From Mnemiopsis leidyi (taxonomy: Eukaryota; Ctenophora; Tentaculata; Lobata; Bolinopsidae): 24,178 bases of DNA. The position numbers were made by a program, and so were the translations under genes. Shown here in pieces: positions 12,501-21,034 of this stretch; positions within the stretch are counted from its first letter, which is position 1, and each line of letters begins with the position of its first letter. Under the pieces are notes generated by a model that saw only the letters and a list, made by a program, of their open reading frames with translations, ran no database searches and had not been told where the DNA came from. Location: positions 19,213 to 43,390 of the forward strand of contig JH152939.1 of the NCBI GenBank assembly GCA_000226015.1, in the 5' to 3' direction.

Positions 12501-15500
12501 TTATACAGAATTTGAAATCATAATGCCTTAACCTTGATTTTGCTTTGTACGTGCACGCTGACAGCTTGTCAAAATAGGTACTAAAATAGGAAATTCCAGT
12601 AGTCAAATAGGTAGACAGCAAAATCTGGGGCAAAATCTTACATTAAAAACTTAAATAGTTCGTATCAACCTAAAACCTGGGCATCTTTTCAATTGGAAAT
12701 TAGTCAACAAAGCTATAAGCTTCCAATACTTCAGTATTCATTTTGTCAGTCAGCCGTTCCTATTTCTCTACCAAAATTACTCTTAAAAAATATAATAAAT
12801 TTAAAGGGTCACACAACGTTAAAAAACCTCTAAACTAAGTATTAAAACTAGTCAACGCTAGTAAGCCGGATTGGAGGGTTTATTCTCAGCTGTATACTTG
12901 GATAGGAGTGCAATCCTAACAACTTATAGTCAGCTAGACTCGTAGTCCTCCCCAAGATCAGATCTCTGTTCCAACTCACCAAATTGAACAACCTCGGGTT
13001 CTAACTCTCCTAACTCTATCTCCGGCTCTGTTACCATGTTAGAAATTATAACTGTCCTTGTCAACAGTGCAGTTCTTGGCAAGTTCCGGGTGTTGGTACG
13101 CGTTAATATACGTTTGTCTTTACCGGCCGCACTTTCCTTTAACTCCTGAATAACATTGGTTCGGATCATGATGACGCAGGGGTTAAAGGCGCTCGTGAGA
13201 ATGGGAATCAGGTAATGATTAACGAGCTTAAAGTCTATTTTCAGAACTTTGAAGAAGGCCAAGAAATTGCTGACAATAGAAAAAATGTAAGGAATGTTCA
13301 TGATGAGGATTGTGTAACAACTCTTCAGTTTCCGGGCCTGCTCGGCACTGCCGGTCCCTATAATAAACCGCAGGTACCCGACAGAGACGAAGCTGCAGAG
13401 AACCCCCATAATACAATGTATCATGTTCATGACAAAGCAAACAAACTTGTTTAAGGATTTCAGAGTTTCTATTTGATCCTCGTAGCTGTCTTTAGTGTTA
13501 GTTCCGGCCGCTGTATAGTTTCTTGCCTCCTTCATGTAGGCGACAATCAGTGATCCGGCATTGCCTAGCGCCATATAGACCGCGTAGAAGATTAGGTAGG
13601 CCAGAACTACTTTAAACTTGACCCTGAGAAACGGTTTAAGAATGCTGATCATGCGAGTGACGGCCATCATCGTGGTGGTTACTTGCGAGATGCATCCAAA
13701 AGTGCAGCTAAGAAACTCGGGAATTTCGGTTTTGAAAGTGTACTCGAATTTGATGCTACTGAAGAAGACATAAGAGATGAAGATTCCTGGAATTAACGTC
13801 GTGATGAAGTCTGAGGCTGCGATCACTTTGAAGAGAAAGTTTTGGATGGTTTTACGTTTTTTGGTGTAGCTGAAACCTATAAGGGGGTTGAGAAGGGTGG
13901 ATGTTATGACGCACAGTACCATGAAACTTCCCAGAAAGTAGTTTATGTTACGGTCGCTCCTCTCGCCTGTATCGAACGTGAAGGTCATCTTTGATTTTTA
14001 GAATTTGTTCCTGGTTTTTGAAGCTGATAGTTCGCACGTTGTAGATTGCAGGGTGTCTTGTTTCCTCTTGATCGATGAGTTCCTTTGTTTAAGACTTCTT
14101 CATCTTAGCATTCGGCCTAGGGGTATTTAAAGTGAAAACTAAGTGGCCAAATGATCGAAGAAAGCATCATGCGCTAGAAGCCATGATATAGGTATTGAAG
14201 TTATGCGATTAAACATGAAAAAAAATAAGAAAACATCCTGTTGTATAAAACGTTTAAAATCAACTAGGAGCAAAAGTTGCGGTAAGTTTAATCTAGAAAA
14301 AAGAAAACGAATGTAAACATTGTAACAGGTAATAGAATCATGTTGCAAACTAACTGGTCGGTTACCGAGGGAGCTGAAGTTTATCAGAAAAGTACTGTGT
14401 TAACATCCTAATGCTATATAATGAAATATCGGAGTTTAATGAATGATACAAGCTTTACTTGTCACGATGAAAGCGTCCTAATTAGATTAAAGTATTTATA
14501 TTAATTAGGCGAATTTCAAGAACTCTGTTAGATTTCAAGGTAGCTGCTAGGAGTAGTTTAAGGCGCAGTAAGTTAAGGAAACATCAATGATGTCAAAGAA
14601 AAACCTCCGATCCTATTAGCATCGTTGTTTATCAGCGTTTAACAGGCTCACTAAATCTCGATCTTAGAAGAGAGGCAGACATACCGACTAAAGAATTCAA
14701 ATTCATCCAGGTCAGTTAGGCATTTATCTGGCTTGTGGAACATTCTCCCAATGCCATATTGGCCTCATCGACCCCTGTCAGAAGCGAAGTAGATTATGAT
14801 CACTTCATCCAAGTTGTCCGACGAGATTGATGACTTTCGCCATCACGATATACGATACTCCAGCAAAAAGAGATTTGATAGACACTAATTATAAAGGAAT
14901 TATCTATTTGAGCGGTTAAAGTTTTAAACGGTGATTACGTGCAACCTGTGTTGGCAACTGAAGAGTAATTAGAACAACGTGTGGTGTTCAAATAAAGCGA
15001 AATAATTTAAATAAGCGAAGCCATAGTAGCACTACAATTAAACCAACTTAACGAGCAGATCACGGTACCAACTGCAATTACCGGTCCGATAGATTACGAT
15101 GTCGTTCACGTAACAGACTTCTATGATATTCTTGGAAACGCGACCTGCAGGGTTGTTGTTTACTGTGGAACTTAGGGCAGATTATTGGGCCGAGGATATG
15201 ATTACATAACCCCACATCTACCGACATTTCAACACATTTCAATACTCCGATGTCTCGTAACACGTAGTGACATTGTTCAGCTAGCTGTGTCCTTGGTAAT
15301 CGATCAAATTTTCAAGAATTTTTTTCCAAAAAGAATTTTAAGAAGGACGCTATGCCTGTGCTGTGGCAGTTACACGTGCAAAGTCAACATGAATTAGACT
15401 GTGATGATGTTTTTAAGTTTTTATACCAATTTTTTGTGATAGCTACTTAGATAGAAATATTTTGTCAGCAAGCCTTGTAAGTAAGCTCTTTAGTTGAGAA

Positions 15501-18500
15501 TTATGTTTGATAGAAGTTTAGATAACCTGTTCGGGGGCATCCATAAAGGAGGTTCGCACGTAGCTCTAAGTCCTTAGTCTGCACCTAGCTGCAGGACAGG
15601 ACAAACTTAGAAGTTCCACGTACTGCCCAGCCATTTTTACAACCCTAAATGTCAAAACCGAGCAAGAAATCAAACATCACTATTTGCTGTCTAATTGTTA
15701 CAGTTTCTGAACTACCAGTTTGTGTAAACGTATAAACGTCTTCAAAACACTACACAGTTGTAGGCCCGCTAAACAAAGTCAGCACATAACCTAACACATG
15801 CTCTAAGGAGGACAGTTCATCTACCGCTCCTGGCATACCCAGAACAAAGACTAACGTAACTCTGTTGTCAACTGTAAGTCATGTGGCGGGCCCCTTGAAG
15901 CGTTATGTTTCACGGCCTGTGCCGCTGAAGAATCTTTAGGGGGCGCTCAGGCTGTTGGCTTAGTTAGTTTTGTTTGTTAATGTGTTATACAGATGATTAA
16001 ATTAAAGCATGCATGAGTGCAATACACGGAATTGTAAGGACGAAGGTTAGCTTATATCATCTTAGAATACCGCTTCTTCAGCCATGAGCGTTCTCTTGTT
16101 GCCAAGTCCAATGGAGTTTGACGAATGTTAATAATATGTGCATTAATTATGATATAATACATATATCTTGCTTTAAGACAGGCATATGGGTTATATCAAG
16201 GGGAACCGGGGCAAGTTACGAATTTGGAATTTTTTGTTTGAAAAAAGTAAAACGTAAATTTTTTGCTTCAAAAGTAATTTTAGTCAAAAAATCATTTTAC
16301 GTCGGGCAGATCTTTTTAGATCGGCTAAATCAGTGAAATCAAATTCTAAGTATACAATCGCTTCATTTACACAGCCTTAAAATCGTTTAGATTCAGTTCT
16401 AAACTTAAAACTTTGAGTCGTGGGAATGATCTGTTAGACGCGCAACTCAAGGCAAACACAGGCATGCTAAGTGATGGCACGGGAATTATATACCTGTCAC
16501 TTAACACACGCACAACTTTACAAACATCTACGAGAGCCTCATAGCGAAATGTGTGATCCTGGGACACTGCAGCTATCTACCTAGTGGTATCTGTCACGTG
16601 ACAGATTGGAGCTCAGGGAATGTGAGGATTGTCAAATTATGTAATAGTCATAACTCTAATGCGTTATAGTTGTAGTGATAGTTGTGTGAGAGGTTACGGA
16701 AGTGTTGACCCGTCGCTAAAATATTGAGGACAGAGCCACAATGGAAACTTATGAAAAGGATGGAAATTTTTGGTAGGATAGAAACTTGCACACGTTCTTT
16801 TAACTAGATATAAAAAACGTGCTGCACATTTTTCTGTAACATATCGAGGCGGAAATATTCAAATTGAAATTAATTCAATCCAGACAAGACGTGCGTTAAA
16901 TGTAACACATGCAAAGCCGTCTGCCGAATGGCATATCTGTGTGTTGCTCGATCACATGACTGATAATATAACAAAATGTTGTATACGGATATTACGAATA
17001 TAACTGATATAATAATGATAATTGCACTCAAATTGTCGTTAACGCATGTAATCATTACCTGCAGACTACAGACTGCCAGTGTTAGGACTGTAACTTCATT
17101 AGCCAATCAGCACGGTTGTTGTTGTCGCTTTGGAAGAATTGGTACTTCAATCTGTCATAATGTGTCTTTGTCAAGGTCAATTATTACTAACTGATCTTGC
17201 TTAATTATACCGATCTTGCTATCTATGATATACAATATTCCCGGTGATATTTTATATATCAATGCTGGAATTATGTGTTGATTTAGCTGATATCAAATTT
17301 TCGGTCTCCTAAATATCAGTTCTTTCTGTACAATGTTAGCCCCTTGTGGCAGAAGTTAGAGCTCCAGCGTTTATAAAGTTAGTCTGAAATTAAGCAGCAA
17401 CAATTGCGATCACTCAATACATGAATTGGCAGAATCAACAAAATTTTACTTCTGAAATATACCTAGAGGAAAATGTGACTTGTAAAATATTATCACACGA
17501 TTTTAGCGCTGATCGGGTGATTTTCAGTGTTACCTACAACAAGTTTAGGTTCTGGTTAGTAAAACACAATTCACCAAGGCAAAGCAACAACACCAGGGCA
17601 GTATATAGAAGTGTAACAAAGCCACACTGGAGACCAAATACAGACGAAATGTAGAATGTGCAGGTCATTGTTGTAGGTGCCTTGAGGTACCCTACGTGAC
17701 ACATCAAAAGCAGCTTATGAAATAGGTTACAAATATCGCTAGGTTTGGTTTATATTGAAAACCACTACTCGACAGTCGACAACAAATTGTGGAAGGATCT
17801 TGTATGGGTTTACGTAGTACAGGGACTCACAAACTACTATCCTATCTCATTACATGCCGCAAACCGCAACATATTGCATAACGTAAACCGTAAACCATAT
17901 GCTAGTACTCTTCGCCACGTGAAGTTTCCAAAACACAAGGTGCAATCTCTTGCTGGCCAGATACCTGCCTTACAAAGTGTAAGGGGATGTCAATCCCATA
18001 TTCCCTAGAATGTACGACGCCAATTTTATGCATCACTCCTCTTGAATAGACATGCTTAGTTAAACGGTTCGTGCTGTATTTTATCAGTATGATATATATG
18101 CAAAGTAATCTATATCCCCGTTTGCATGGTGCTCAGATTTGGGGGTGGCAGCCCCCTCAGATTTTGGGGGTAGCAGTCTGTCAGCCCCTTCGTTCTATTT
18201 TAATTAGCTTTCGGATAGGAATAAATTTCGTTCTGCACTGAAAAAATATCGCGTATGTACTAAAACAACAAACTCTTAGCCGATAGCTCTAAAGTTAAAC
18301 TGACAGAACGACAATTGCAATGTCTCAACACAGCGCTGTGTCACTCTGCGCACTCCTCCATCTATTGGTCCTTATGATTATGACATGGACTTGTCTCTAT
18401 GTTCACTCACGAGCTTCCACCATGTCTGTCATAACTTGTCCAGCGGGGAATAAATCGTGTTTTGAAGTTGTATTTAAAAGAGAAAGAGGTAGCCGATGTT

Positions 18501-20890
18501 AATGCTTTGTTGCACCGGCCTACTTGACAGGATTCTGTAGTGGTATTCCTGCTATTTATAGAATTGATGTGACAAGTGCTTTCCGCTCATTGGTGGATAA
18601 TATCCACGTAAATTAATGTCAAACACGGAGCCATTATATCAGTTTACTGTTAAGTGCGAACATAATTCTATAATTGTACCGGACTATTTCGGCAGTTTCA
18701 CGCTAATTTCCAATATTCCAGGACATCGTAGTGCTGTGTGATCAACACTGCATTCCGGCGGTCTTTTCTCTGGAAACTTCAGAACTCTGTCCCCACGTGT
18801 ACAAGCATCTCTTCTTCACTGTAACTCTCGTACTTAAATCGTGTTATCAAGTGTATGGGGACAAGATATTGAAGGAAAAGGAGCTGGACAAGGCAGCCAT
18901 CTTCGCAGCTAAGATATTCAGTTAGTTGGTTTAGTTAGTTTTTGAGTTTGTGGGGAATTGTTTGTAGAGTTTAGAATATCATTGCACGCTGAACACCACT
19001 TTTTCTCAATAACTAAAGTCAACATTAACTTCGTAACTTACTAACTATCTGTTAAACAAGTTAAATTGTAGTGATAACATTCTCCTTTCAGAGATCGCCA
19101 GAGAAGCGTTCATTCTGCGCAGCACGCTCTGCAGCGTGTACAAACATCCCGACGTGCTCTCCACGCTCCACGACTTCATAACAACTACCACCTCCATCTC
19201 CCTCTCTCACATTATCCCTTACACAAACCCTGCCTTTACTCAAACATTACTAACTGGACTTGACGTGCTACCTTACACAGAGCTGGAGCAAGCGTTACAA
19301 GATTCACTGCGCGGCGCAGAGCGTCCCTCCTACCACACTGACCTGGATAAACAGTCGAGTTTCTGTGCTAACGTCACGTGTTTAGCTCTGATTGTTGTGA
19401 AAACTTCCTCCCTTCCTTTCTCCGTGTCAAGTGAATCATTGTCTCCCTCAAAAACCCTTAACAAGCTTTCAGAGCAGTCTGATAGTCTGCCATTCAGACA
19501 TTCCTCTGCAAAGTTATTCAGTGCACTTACTCAGATGATAAATCTGTACGGAACACATAGACTTCTTCCAGAGTTTTTCACCGCTCTAGTTGTCAAACTG
19601 TGCTCGTTGTTAAAGATGACACATACACAAGGTTTAAAGTTGTCTTTAGATACGCAGGACCAACTAGGAAGGGTAAATTTCCAGCGTTTCGACTTTGAAA
19701 TGGCTAAGTTTGTTATGTCGATTGAGGGAATCAGTATAAGTGTTGCTCGAAAATGTGGCCTGATCTTGGTCAATCACATCAATGAAGATGCGATGGAGAA
19801 GTTTGTGGACAGAATTGATCCTAAAATTTGCATGAAATTACTGACTTTGCTGGGAGAAGAGGGAAAAGTTAAAGAACACCTGAATGTGATCCAAGTTCTT
19901 ATACGGGGCTGCACAGATAAGAAGATCCTGGGCGGTATAATTACTGAACTAAACAGCACTGCTATGTTAGACACAGCCCGATACAAAGATTCCCTGACAA
20001 CCCTAACATCGGTAGCTACATGTAACGCTGTGCCAGCTAACACGCGAACAGTGTTAGCTGTATTACAATGTGTGCTATGTGATTCTGGTAACACTAACAT
20101 TTCCTTGCAATACCTCTACGTTCAATACGTCGTCAACCCAGCTCAGATGTCCGATCTCATGTCAAACAGATTTGATGTGATCGCGTGTCTGTGTAGTCAG
20201 ATCAAGTACACGTCAGGCTGTGTGAACGAGTCGTTGTTGCTGCTGTTGGAACATCTGAAACATCACCCTGAAAGTGAAGGTCTTGTGGTGGACCTGGTCA
20301 ATGTGGTGGAGATAGTGGAACATTGTGCTGATTCCCTGACTCTGGCTTTGTTGTGGAAGTTGTTGAGGGCTTATAGAGAACTACAGAGCAGTGCTGGGTT
20401 GAAGTATTTAGCGCTGCGCGCACTTCTTGAGCCTGACCACAGCGCTAGTTTATCTGCTGCTGTCTACATAAGGTGTTCTGAATTCGAGATGTTACCCTGG
20501 GTTAACATAGCACTACAAACATCACTACTGCTAGATTTTATACCTAGTGGAGTGGCTTGGTTACTGGCTCATTTAGATAATAAGCTACTCAGACTAACAG
20601 TGCAACACAGAATAAAACATCTGCTTGGATCGCTGAAGTCTCAGTTTAAATCAGAACAGCAAACCGTTGTCATGCACCTTCTTACACGACTTTTTGAGAT
20701 ATTTCCGGAATTTGCCTCTGCAGTTGTGCCGCAATGTAGTCCAAAAGAGGAAGTCGAAACTTTACTGTGGAATAAACATGGTCTTGTAACATTCCACACA
20801 ACTGCACTGGATGTGATTGGAGCGACCAAGGGAGGTGAAATCAGAAAAACTTACACTGAGATTTTCGAGTATATCCAGTCGAATACATAA
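221..20890 (+). CDS. Long alpha-helical repeat (HEAT/ARM-like) protein, 5'-partial, eight visible exons
   Basis: Exons are 221-376, 651-805, 2256-2368, 2530-2679, 2908-3096, 3409-3531, 18722-18920 and 19092-20890. Every junction is GT-AG and every phase matches (exon 1 enters needing one base; the next junctions are 2/1, 1/2, 0, 0, 0, 0 and 1/2). The joined frame is 2883 nt after the first base: 960 codons plus TAA. The protein is almost wholly amphipathic helices rich in Leu, Ile and Ser, with no signal peptide, membrane segment or catalytic motif, which is typical of an alpha-solenoid scaffold. The N-terminus lies upstream of the window. Large helical proteins such as MEI1/PRD1 (meiotic break formation) or focadhesin have comparable size, but I see no diagnostic motif and give neither name. 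The 15-kb intron is inferred from matching phase 0 ends. The gene could be two genes, although no start or stop supports that. Confidence 0.8.
899..904 (-). terminator. Candidate polyadenylation signal of the CAP gene
   Basis: AATAAA on the minus strand, about 152 bp after the CAP stop codon. The nearest alternatives are weaker. It lies inside the same host intron, so the CAP transcript can end before the next host exon (651-805). Confidence 0.45.
1056..1913 (-). CDS. Secreted CAP-superfamily (SCP/TAPS, PR-1-like) protein, three exons
   Basis: Exons on the minus strand are 1913-1706, 1511-1398 and 1213-1056 (208, 114 and 158 nt), joined in phase 1 at both junctions, giving 159 residues. A signal peptide spans about residues 1-17 (MITTLTFALALLAAVSA). 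The CAP domain fills the rest: HNQYRAKHG, then NYGENLYASWG, DSWYAENRYYNY, TGHFTQMVWKSS and CCNYSPAGN. The four residues that line the CAP cavity are present (His64, Glu71, Glu94, His111), as are the CAP1 (GHFTQMVW) and CAP2-type (CNYSPAGN) signatures. At 159 residues it is the minimal single-domain form without a C-terminal extension. Family members are secreted and have sterol-binding, defence, venom or matrix roles; which applies here cannot be told. The gene lies inside an intron of the + strand host gene and has its own TATA box. Confidence 0.93.
1957..1964 (-). promoter_or_regulatory. TATA box of the CAP gene
   Basis: Read on the minus strand this is TATAAAAG, 44 bases upstream of the ATG at 1913. 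A start site 25-30 bases downstream would leave a 5' leader of only about 15-20 nt. A consensus TATA box at this distance suggests a strong, tissue-specific promoter acting independently of the host gene. Confidence 0.7.
3532..4803. other. Intronic stretch without a recognisable gene
   Basis: This is non-coding sequence between host exon 3409-3531 and the first GPCR. It holds a C7T5 run near 3834, a TA-rich tract at about 4498-4534 and a short imperfect hairpin CGTCG...CGACG at about 4542-4560. A 62-codon minus-strand frame at 3929-4117 has no supporting feature. Confidence 0.6.
4804..5802 (-). CDS. Class A (rhodopsin-like) GPCR, tandem copy 1, intronless
   Basis: The first in-frame ATG is at 5800-5802, giving 332 residues (MDTNTTMANPEMDPGQQ). 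The frame stays open 16 codons upstream but has no ATG there. The N-terminus has an N-glycosylation sequon (NTT). Seven membrane spans can be placed at about 20-43, 53-76, 100-128, 142-165, 183-207, 224-249 and 266-290. Class A landmarks are Asn35 in TM1 (GTLANAL), Asp62 in TM2 (NSLDLSV), Arg125 at the end of TM3 and NPIVY at 285-289 in TM7. Missing are the DRY motif (TRA instead), CWxP in TM6, and the TM3-ECL2 cysteine pair. ECL2 is strongly acidic (HGDDEDEVY). The tail contains SCSRPQ, with a possible palmitoylated Cys307. The ligand is unknown. The gene is nested antisense in the host intron. Confidence 0.9.
   Translation of the reverse strand: MDTNTTMANPEMDPGQQMFTTVFSIVVTSVGTLANALSLSYFLNLSNKSLGDRILILLNSLDLSVCLVTLIDVIVKTWLFDQEEGLPNYVSESLPQIISAVLSSILYFVLTESTAFATCLLSVTRALSLCFPFYLVNKKAVQYGTALYFLYVILKEGILLGLQFWTILEHGDDEDEVYQEVSKIVTFFTLIVFVIVVLISNSLTGYKLVFSKNETINQGPNTRRAGITVFILSSLFLFFNFLYIAVGGTMIAFNEDIDLLEIDDIRTFLMEVVMQFSVPINSACNPIVYFIRKGNMRAFIKNKFMSCSRPQENRSKDQLNQFGRASTSASHL
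6889..6977. repeat. 14-bp tandem repeat, six copies
   Basis: Units of AGGCTTCAACAAAT (variants AGGCTACAGCAAAT, AGGCTACAACAAAT and AGGCCACAACAAAT) are repeated six times, followed by a final AGGCT. The last three units are identical and the first three vary, so the array grew at its right end. Confidence 0.95.
8105..8157. repeat. Inverted repeat (foldback or MITE-like)
   Basis: The left arm GGAGTGCCATTATGAGGTAA and the right arm TTATCTTATAATGGCACTCC pair with few mismatches around a short GC-rich loop. It is followed by AGTGCCATAT, a partial copy of the arm, and then a GAA microsatellite. This looks like the end of a small non-autonomous element. Confidence 0.75.
8181..8204. repeat. (AAG)8 microsatellite
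   Basis: Eight perfect AAG units lie directly after the inverted repeat and the flank TATCGCCCTACG. Confidence 0.97.
9517..10443 (-). CDS. Class A GPCR, tandem copy 2, intronless paralogue
   Basis: The frame is open to 10464, but the first ATG is at 10441-10443, giving 308 residues (MELTEPSENLISTMAHPK). From TM3 to TM6 it is almost identical to the copy at 4804-5802; for example, 2 differences were counted over 72 residues across TM5-TM6. It has the same TRA in place of DRY, the same acidic ECL2 (HGDDEDEVY), the same TM6 without CWxP, and NPIVY at 277-281. It differs in three places: the first extracellular loop is about 15 residues shorter, the N-terminus lacks the NTT sequon, and the tail is short and unrelated (IWLRWCGLQTNPSP). 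The changes fall in the outer face and tail, so ligand access and signalling may differ between copies. The frame is intact, so it is probably functional. Confidence 0.9.
   Translation of the reverse strand: MELTEPSENLISTMAHPKIDPGQQMFRTVFSFVVTSVGTVANALSFSYFINISNKSLGDRILILLNTLDLSVCLLTLFDVIFELSASALIRAMLDSILFFVFTESTAFATCLLSVTRALSLCFPFYLVNKKAVQYGTALYFLYIILKEGMLLGLQFRTILEHGDDEDEVYEDVSKKVTIFTLIVFVIVVLISNSLTGYKLVFSKNETINQGPNTRRAGITVFILSSLFLFFNFLYIAVGGAMIAFNEDLNDLQPDDIRTFLLETVMQFSVPINSACNPIVYICRKAHMRAFIKSIWLRWCGLQTNPSP
10519..10532 (-). other. Strong splice-acceptor-like site upstream of GPCR copy 2
   Basis: Read on the minus strand it is ACTTTTTTCCTTAG followed by GCACAG, with the AG at 10521-10520 and the exon side starting at 10519, 76 bases before the ATG. 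A long pyrimidine run plus TTAG is a good acceptor. It would end a 5' UTR intron or receive a trans-spliced leader. Confidence 0.4.
10788..11133. repeat. Degenerate foldback or MITE-like element with long inverted arms
   Basis: The sequence at 10833-10910 (CTTTGATCATCTGATT..., TTTCAGAAAAGTAGCCC..., ATCCGAGAA) matches the reverse complement of about 11019-11085 (CTCTGATCATTTGATC..., CATCAGAAAAGTCGCTC..., ATCCGAGGAA). The similarity extends more weakly outward to about 10788 and 11133, where the right end reads TTCGGACACCCTGTATC, an end type often seen on DNA transposon derivatives. The centre, 10911-11018, has no coding frame. The arms are clearly mutated, so this is an old insertion. Confidence 0.6.
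11801..11838. repeat. ATTAAATC low-complexity repeat
   Basis: Short imperfect repeats of CATTAAAT and TATTAAAT, about four copies. Confidence 0.75.
12879..12884 (-). terminator. Poly(A) signal of the third GPCR
   Basis: AATAAA on the minus strand, 46 bp past the stop codon of the receptor gene at 12930. The position is ideal for a short 3' UTR. Confidence 0.6.
12930..13988 (-). CDS. Class A GPCR, divergent third receptor, intronless
   Basis: ATG at 13986-13988, 352 residues. Seven membrane spans fit at about 18-41, 50-76, 93-116, 126-151, 182-208, 222-247 and 255-277. Landmarks are Asn34 (LLNPLIG) in TM1, Asp60 (AASDFITTL) in TM2, Arg112 in TM3 (VTRMIS in place of DRY), Pro233 in TM6 (MNIPYIF) and Asn269-Pro270 in TM7, where NPxxY has become NPCVI. 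A sequon (NYT) lies in ECL2. The C-tail has repeated Thr/Arg motifs (ILTRTNTRN, ALLTRT), possible kinase sites, and ends in a Glu-rich tract (EPEIELGELEPE). It shows no close similarity to the other two receptors. The ligand is unknown. The gene is nested antisense in the host intron, has its own poly(A) signal close to the stop codon, and a weak TTTAAATA promoter element at about 14131. Confidence 0.88.
   Translation of the reverse strand: MTFTFDTGERSDRNINYFLGSFMVLCVITSTLLNPLIGFSYTKKRKTIQNFLFKVIAASDFITTLIPGIFISYVFFSSIKFEYTFKTEIPEFLSCTFGCISQVTTTMMAVTRMISILKPFLRVKFKVVLAYLIFYAVYMALGNAGSLIVAYMKEARNYTAAGTNTKDSYEDQIETLKSLNKFVCFVMNMIHCIMGVLCSFVSVGYLRFIIGTGSAEQARKLKSCYTILIMNIPYIFSIVSNFLAFFKVLKIDFKLVNHYLIPILTSAFNPCVIMIRTNVIQELKESAAGKDKRILTRTNTRNLPRTALLTRTVIISNMVTEPEIELGELEPEVVQFGELEQRSDLGEDYESS
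14477..14509. repeat. Inverted repeat with TAATTA cores
   Basis: Arms CCTAATTA and TAATTAGG are separated by 17 AT-rich bases. TAATTA is also the core of many homeodomain binding sites. It lies about 490 bp upstream of the third GPCR. Confidence 0.5.
18132..18176. repeat. G-rich direct repeat, two copies
   Basis: CTCAGATTTGGGGGTGGCAG at 18132-18151 is followed by CTCAGATTTTGGGGGTAGCAG at 18156-18176. The GGGGG of copy 1 can also pair with the intervening CCCCC. Confidence 0.85.
18320..18502 (+). CDS. Possible small secreted cysteine-containing peptide (weak)
   Basis: An ATG-started frame of 60 codons. It begins with a hydrophobic stretch (LCALLHLLVLMIMTWTCLYV, about residues 9-28) like a signal peptide or membrane anchor. 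The remainder is short and basic, with cysteines in ITCPAGNKSC and at the C-terminus (GSRC). No homology is recognised, no TATA box or poly(A) signal is placed clearly, and a frame of this size can arise by chance. It lies in the host intron about 220 bp before exon 18722. Confidence 0.15.
   Translation: MSQHSAVSLCALLHLLVLMIMTWTCLYVHSRASTMSVITCPAGNKSCFEVVFKRERGSRC
18722..20890 (+). CDS. 3' exons of the helical-repeat gene
   Basis: Exon 18722-18920 follows acceptor AATATTCCAG and starts DIVVLCDQHCIPAVFSLE. Its donor is GTTAGT at 18921. The last exon starts at 19092 after CTCCTTTCAG and continues IAREAFILRSTLCSVYKHP. That last exon is 1799 nt, unusually long beside the other exons of this gene, and encodes about 600 residues of leucine-rich helices with no low-complexity stretch. 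Successive helical pairs are visible, for example around SALTQMINLYGTHRLLPEFF, ESLLLLLEHLKHHPESEG and GVAWLLAHLDNKLLRLTVQH. The stop TAA is at 20888-20890. An exon of this size amid small ones may reflect past intron loss, for example by reverse transcription of the 3' end of the mRNA. Confidence 0.88.
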
Positions 20891-21028
20891 TCTTCTGTTC
20901 AACTGTGTGAAGTAGGCTTCTAGTTGGTGGCTACGTCAGTCTAGTAGCTATATAGACCTATAGTAGCTATAATATCTTCTTTAAGGGATATAGCCGCGAT
21001 TTCTGCATTTGTTTTGACTTCTGACTAA

Positions 21029-21034
21029 ATTAAA
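21029..21034 (+). terminator. Possible ATTAAA poly(A) signal of the helical-repeat gene
   Basis: ATTAAA about 140 bp after the TAA at 20890, followed by T-rich sequence. It is the best candidate before the PSMA7 gene. Confidence 0.35.

Larger units (their letters stand above)
10533..12878. other. Intronic stretch between GPCR copy 2 and the third GPCR
   Basis: No gene is supported. It contains the degenerate foldback element at about 10788-11133, an A-rich run at 11386-11403 and the low-complexity ATTAAATC stretch at 11801-11838. Open frames at 11234-11527 and 12349-12633 lack family features. Confidence 0.6.
3532..18721 (+). other. Inferred 15.2-kb host intron carrying three antisense GPCR genes
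   Basis: The donor CAG|GTAAAT at 3532 and acceptor TTCCAATATTCCAG ending at 18721 flank two phase-0 exons of the helical-repeat gene, so a single 15,190-bp intron keeps the frame. No + strand open frame between them has convincing coding character and splice sites. All three recognisable genes inside are on the minus strand and lack introns. Every other intron of the gene is 161-1450 bp. Confidence 0.65.
13989..18721. other. Intronic stretch after the third GPCR
   Basis: About 4.7 kb with no secure gene. It holds an inverted repeat CCTAATTA...TAATTAGG (14477-14509), a G-rich direct repeat (18132-18176) and a 60-codon frame with a signal-like start (18320-18502). Other open frames (15185-15397, 16118-16336, 17421-17654, 17745-18008) have no recognisable domain. 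Confidence 0.55.

Noticed and set aside
17421..18008. Two neighbouring + strand open frames of 77 and 87 codons
   Set aside because: They are in different contexts, have random-looking composition and no usable splice sites. Adding them to the host gene would not improve a junction that already keeps phase 0.
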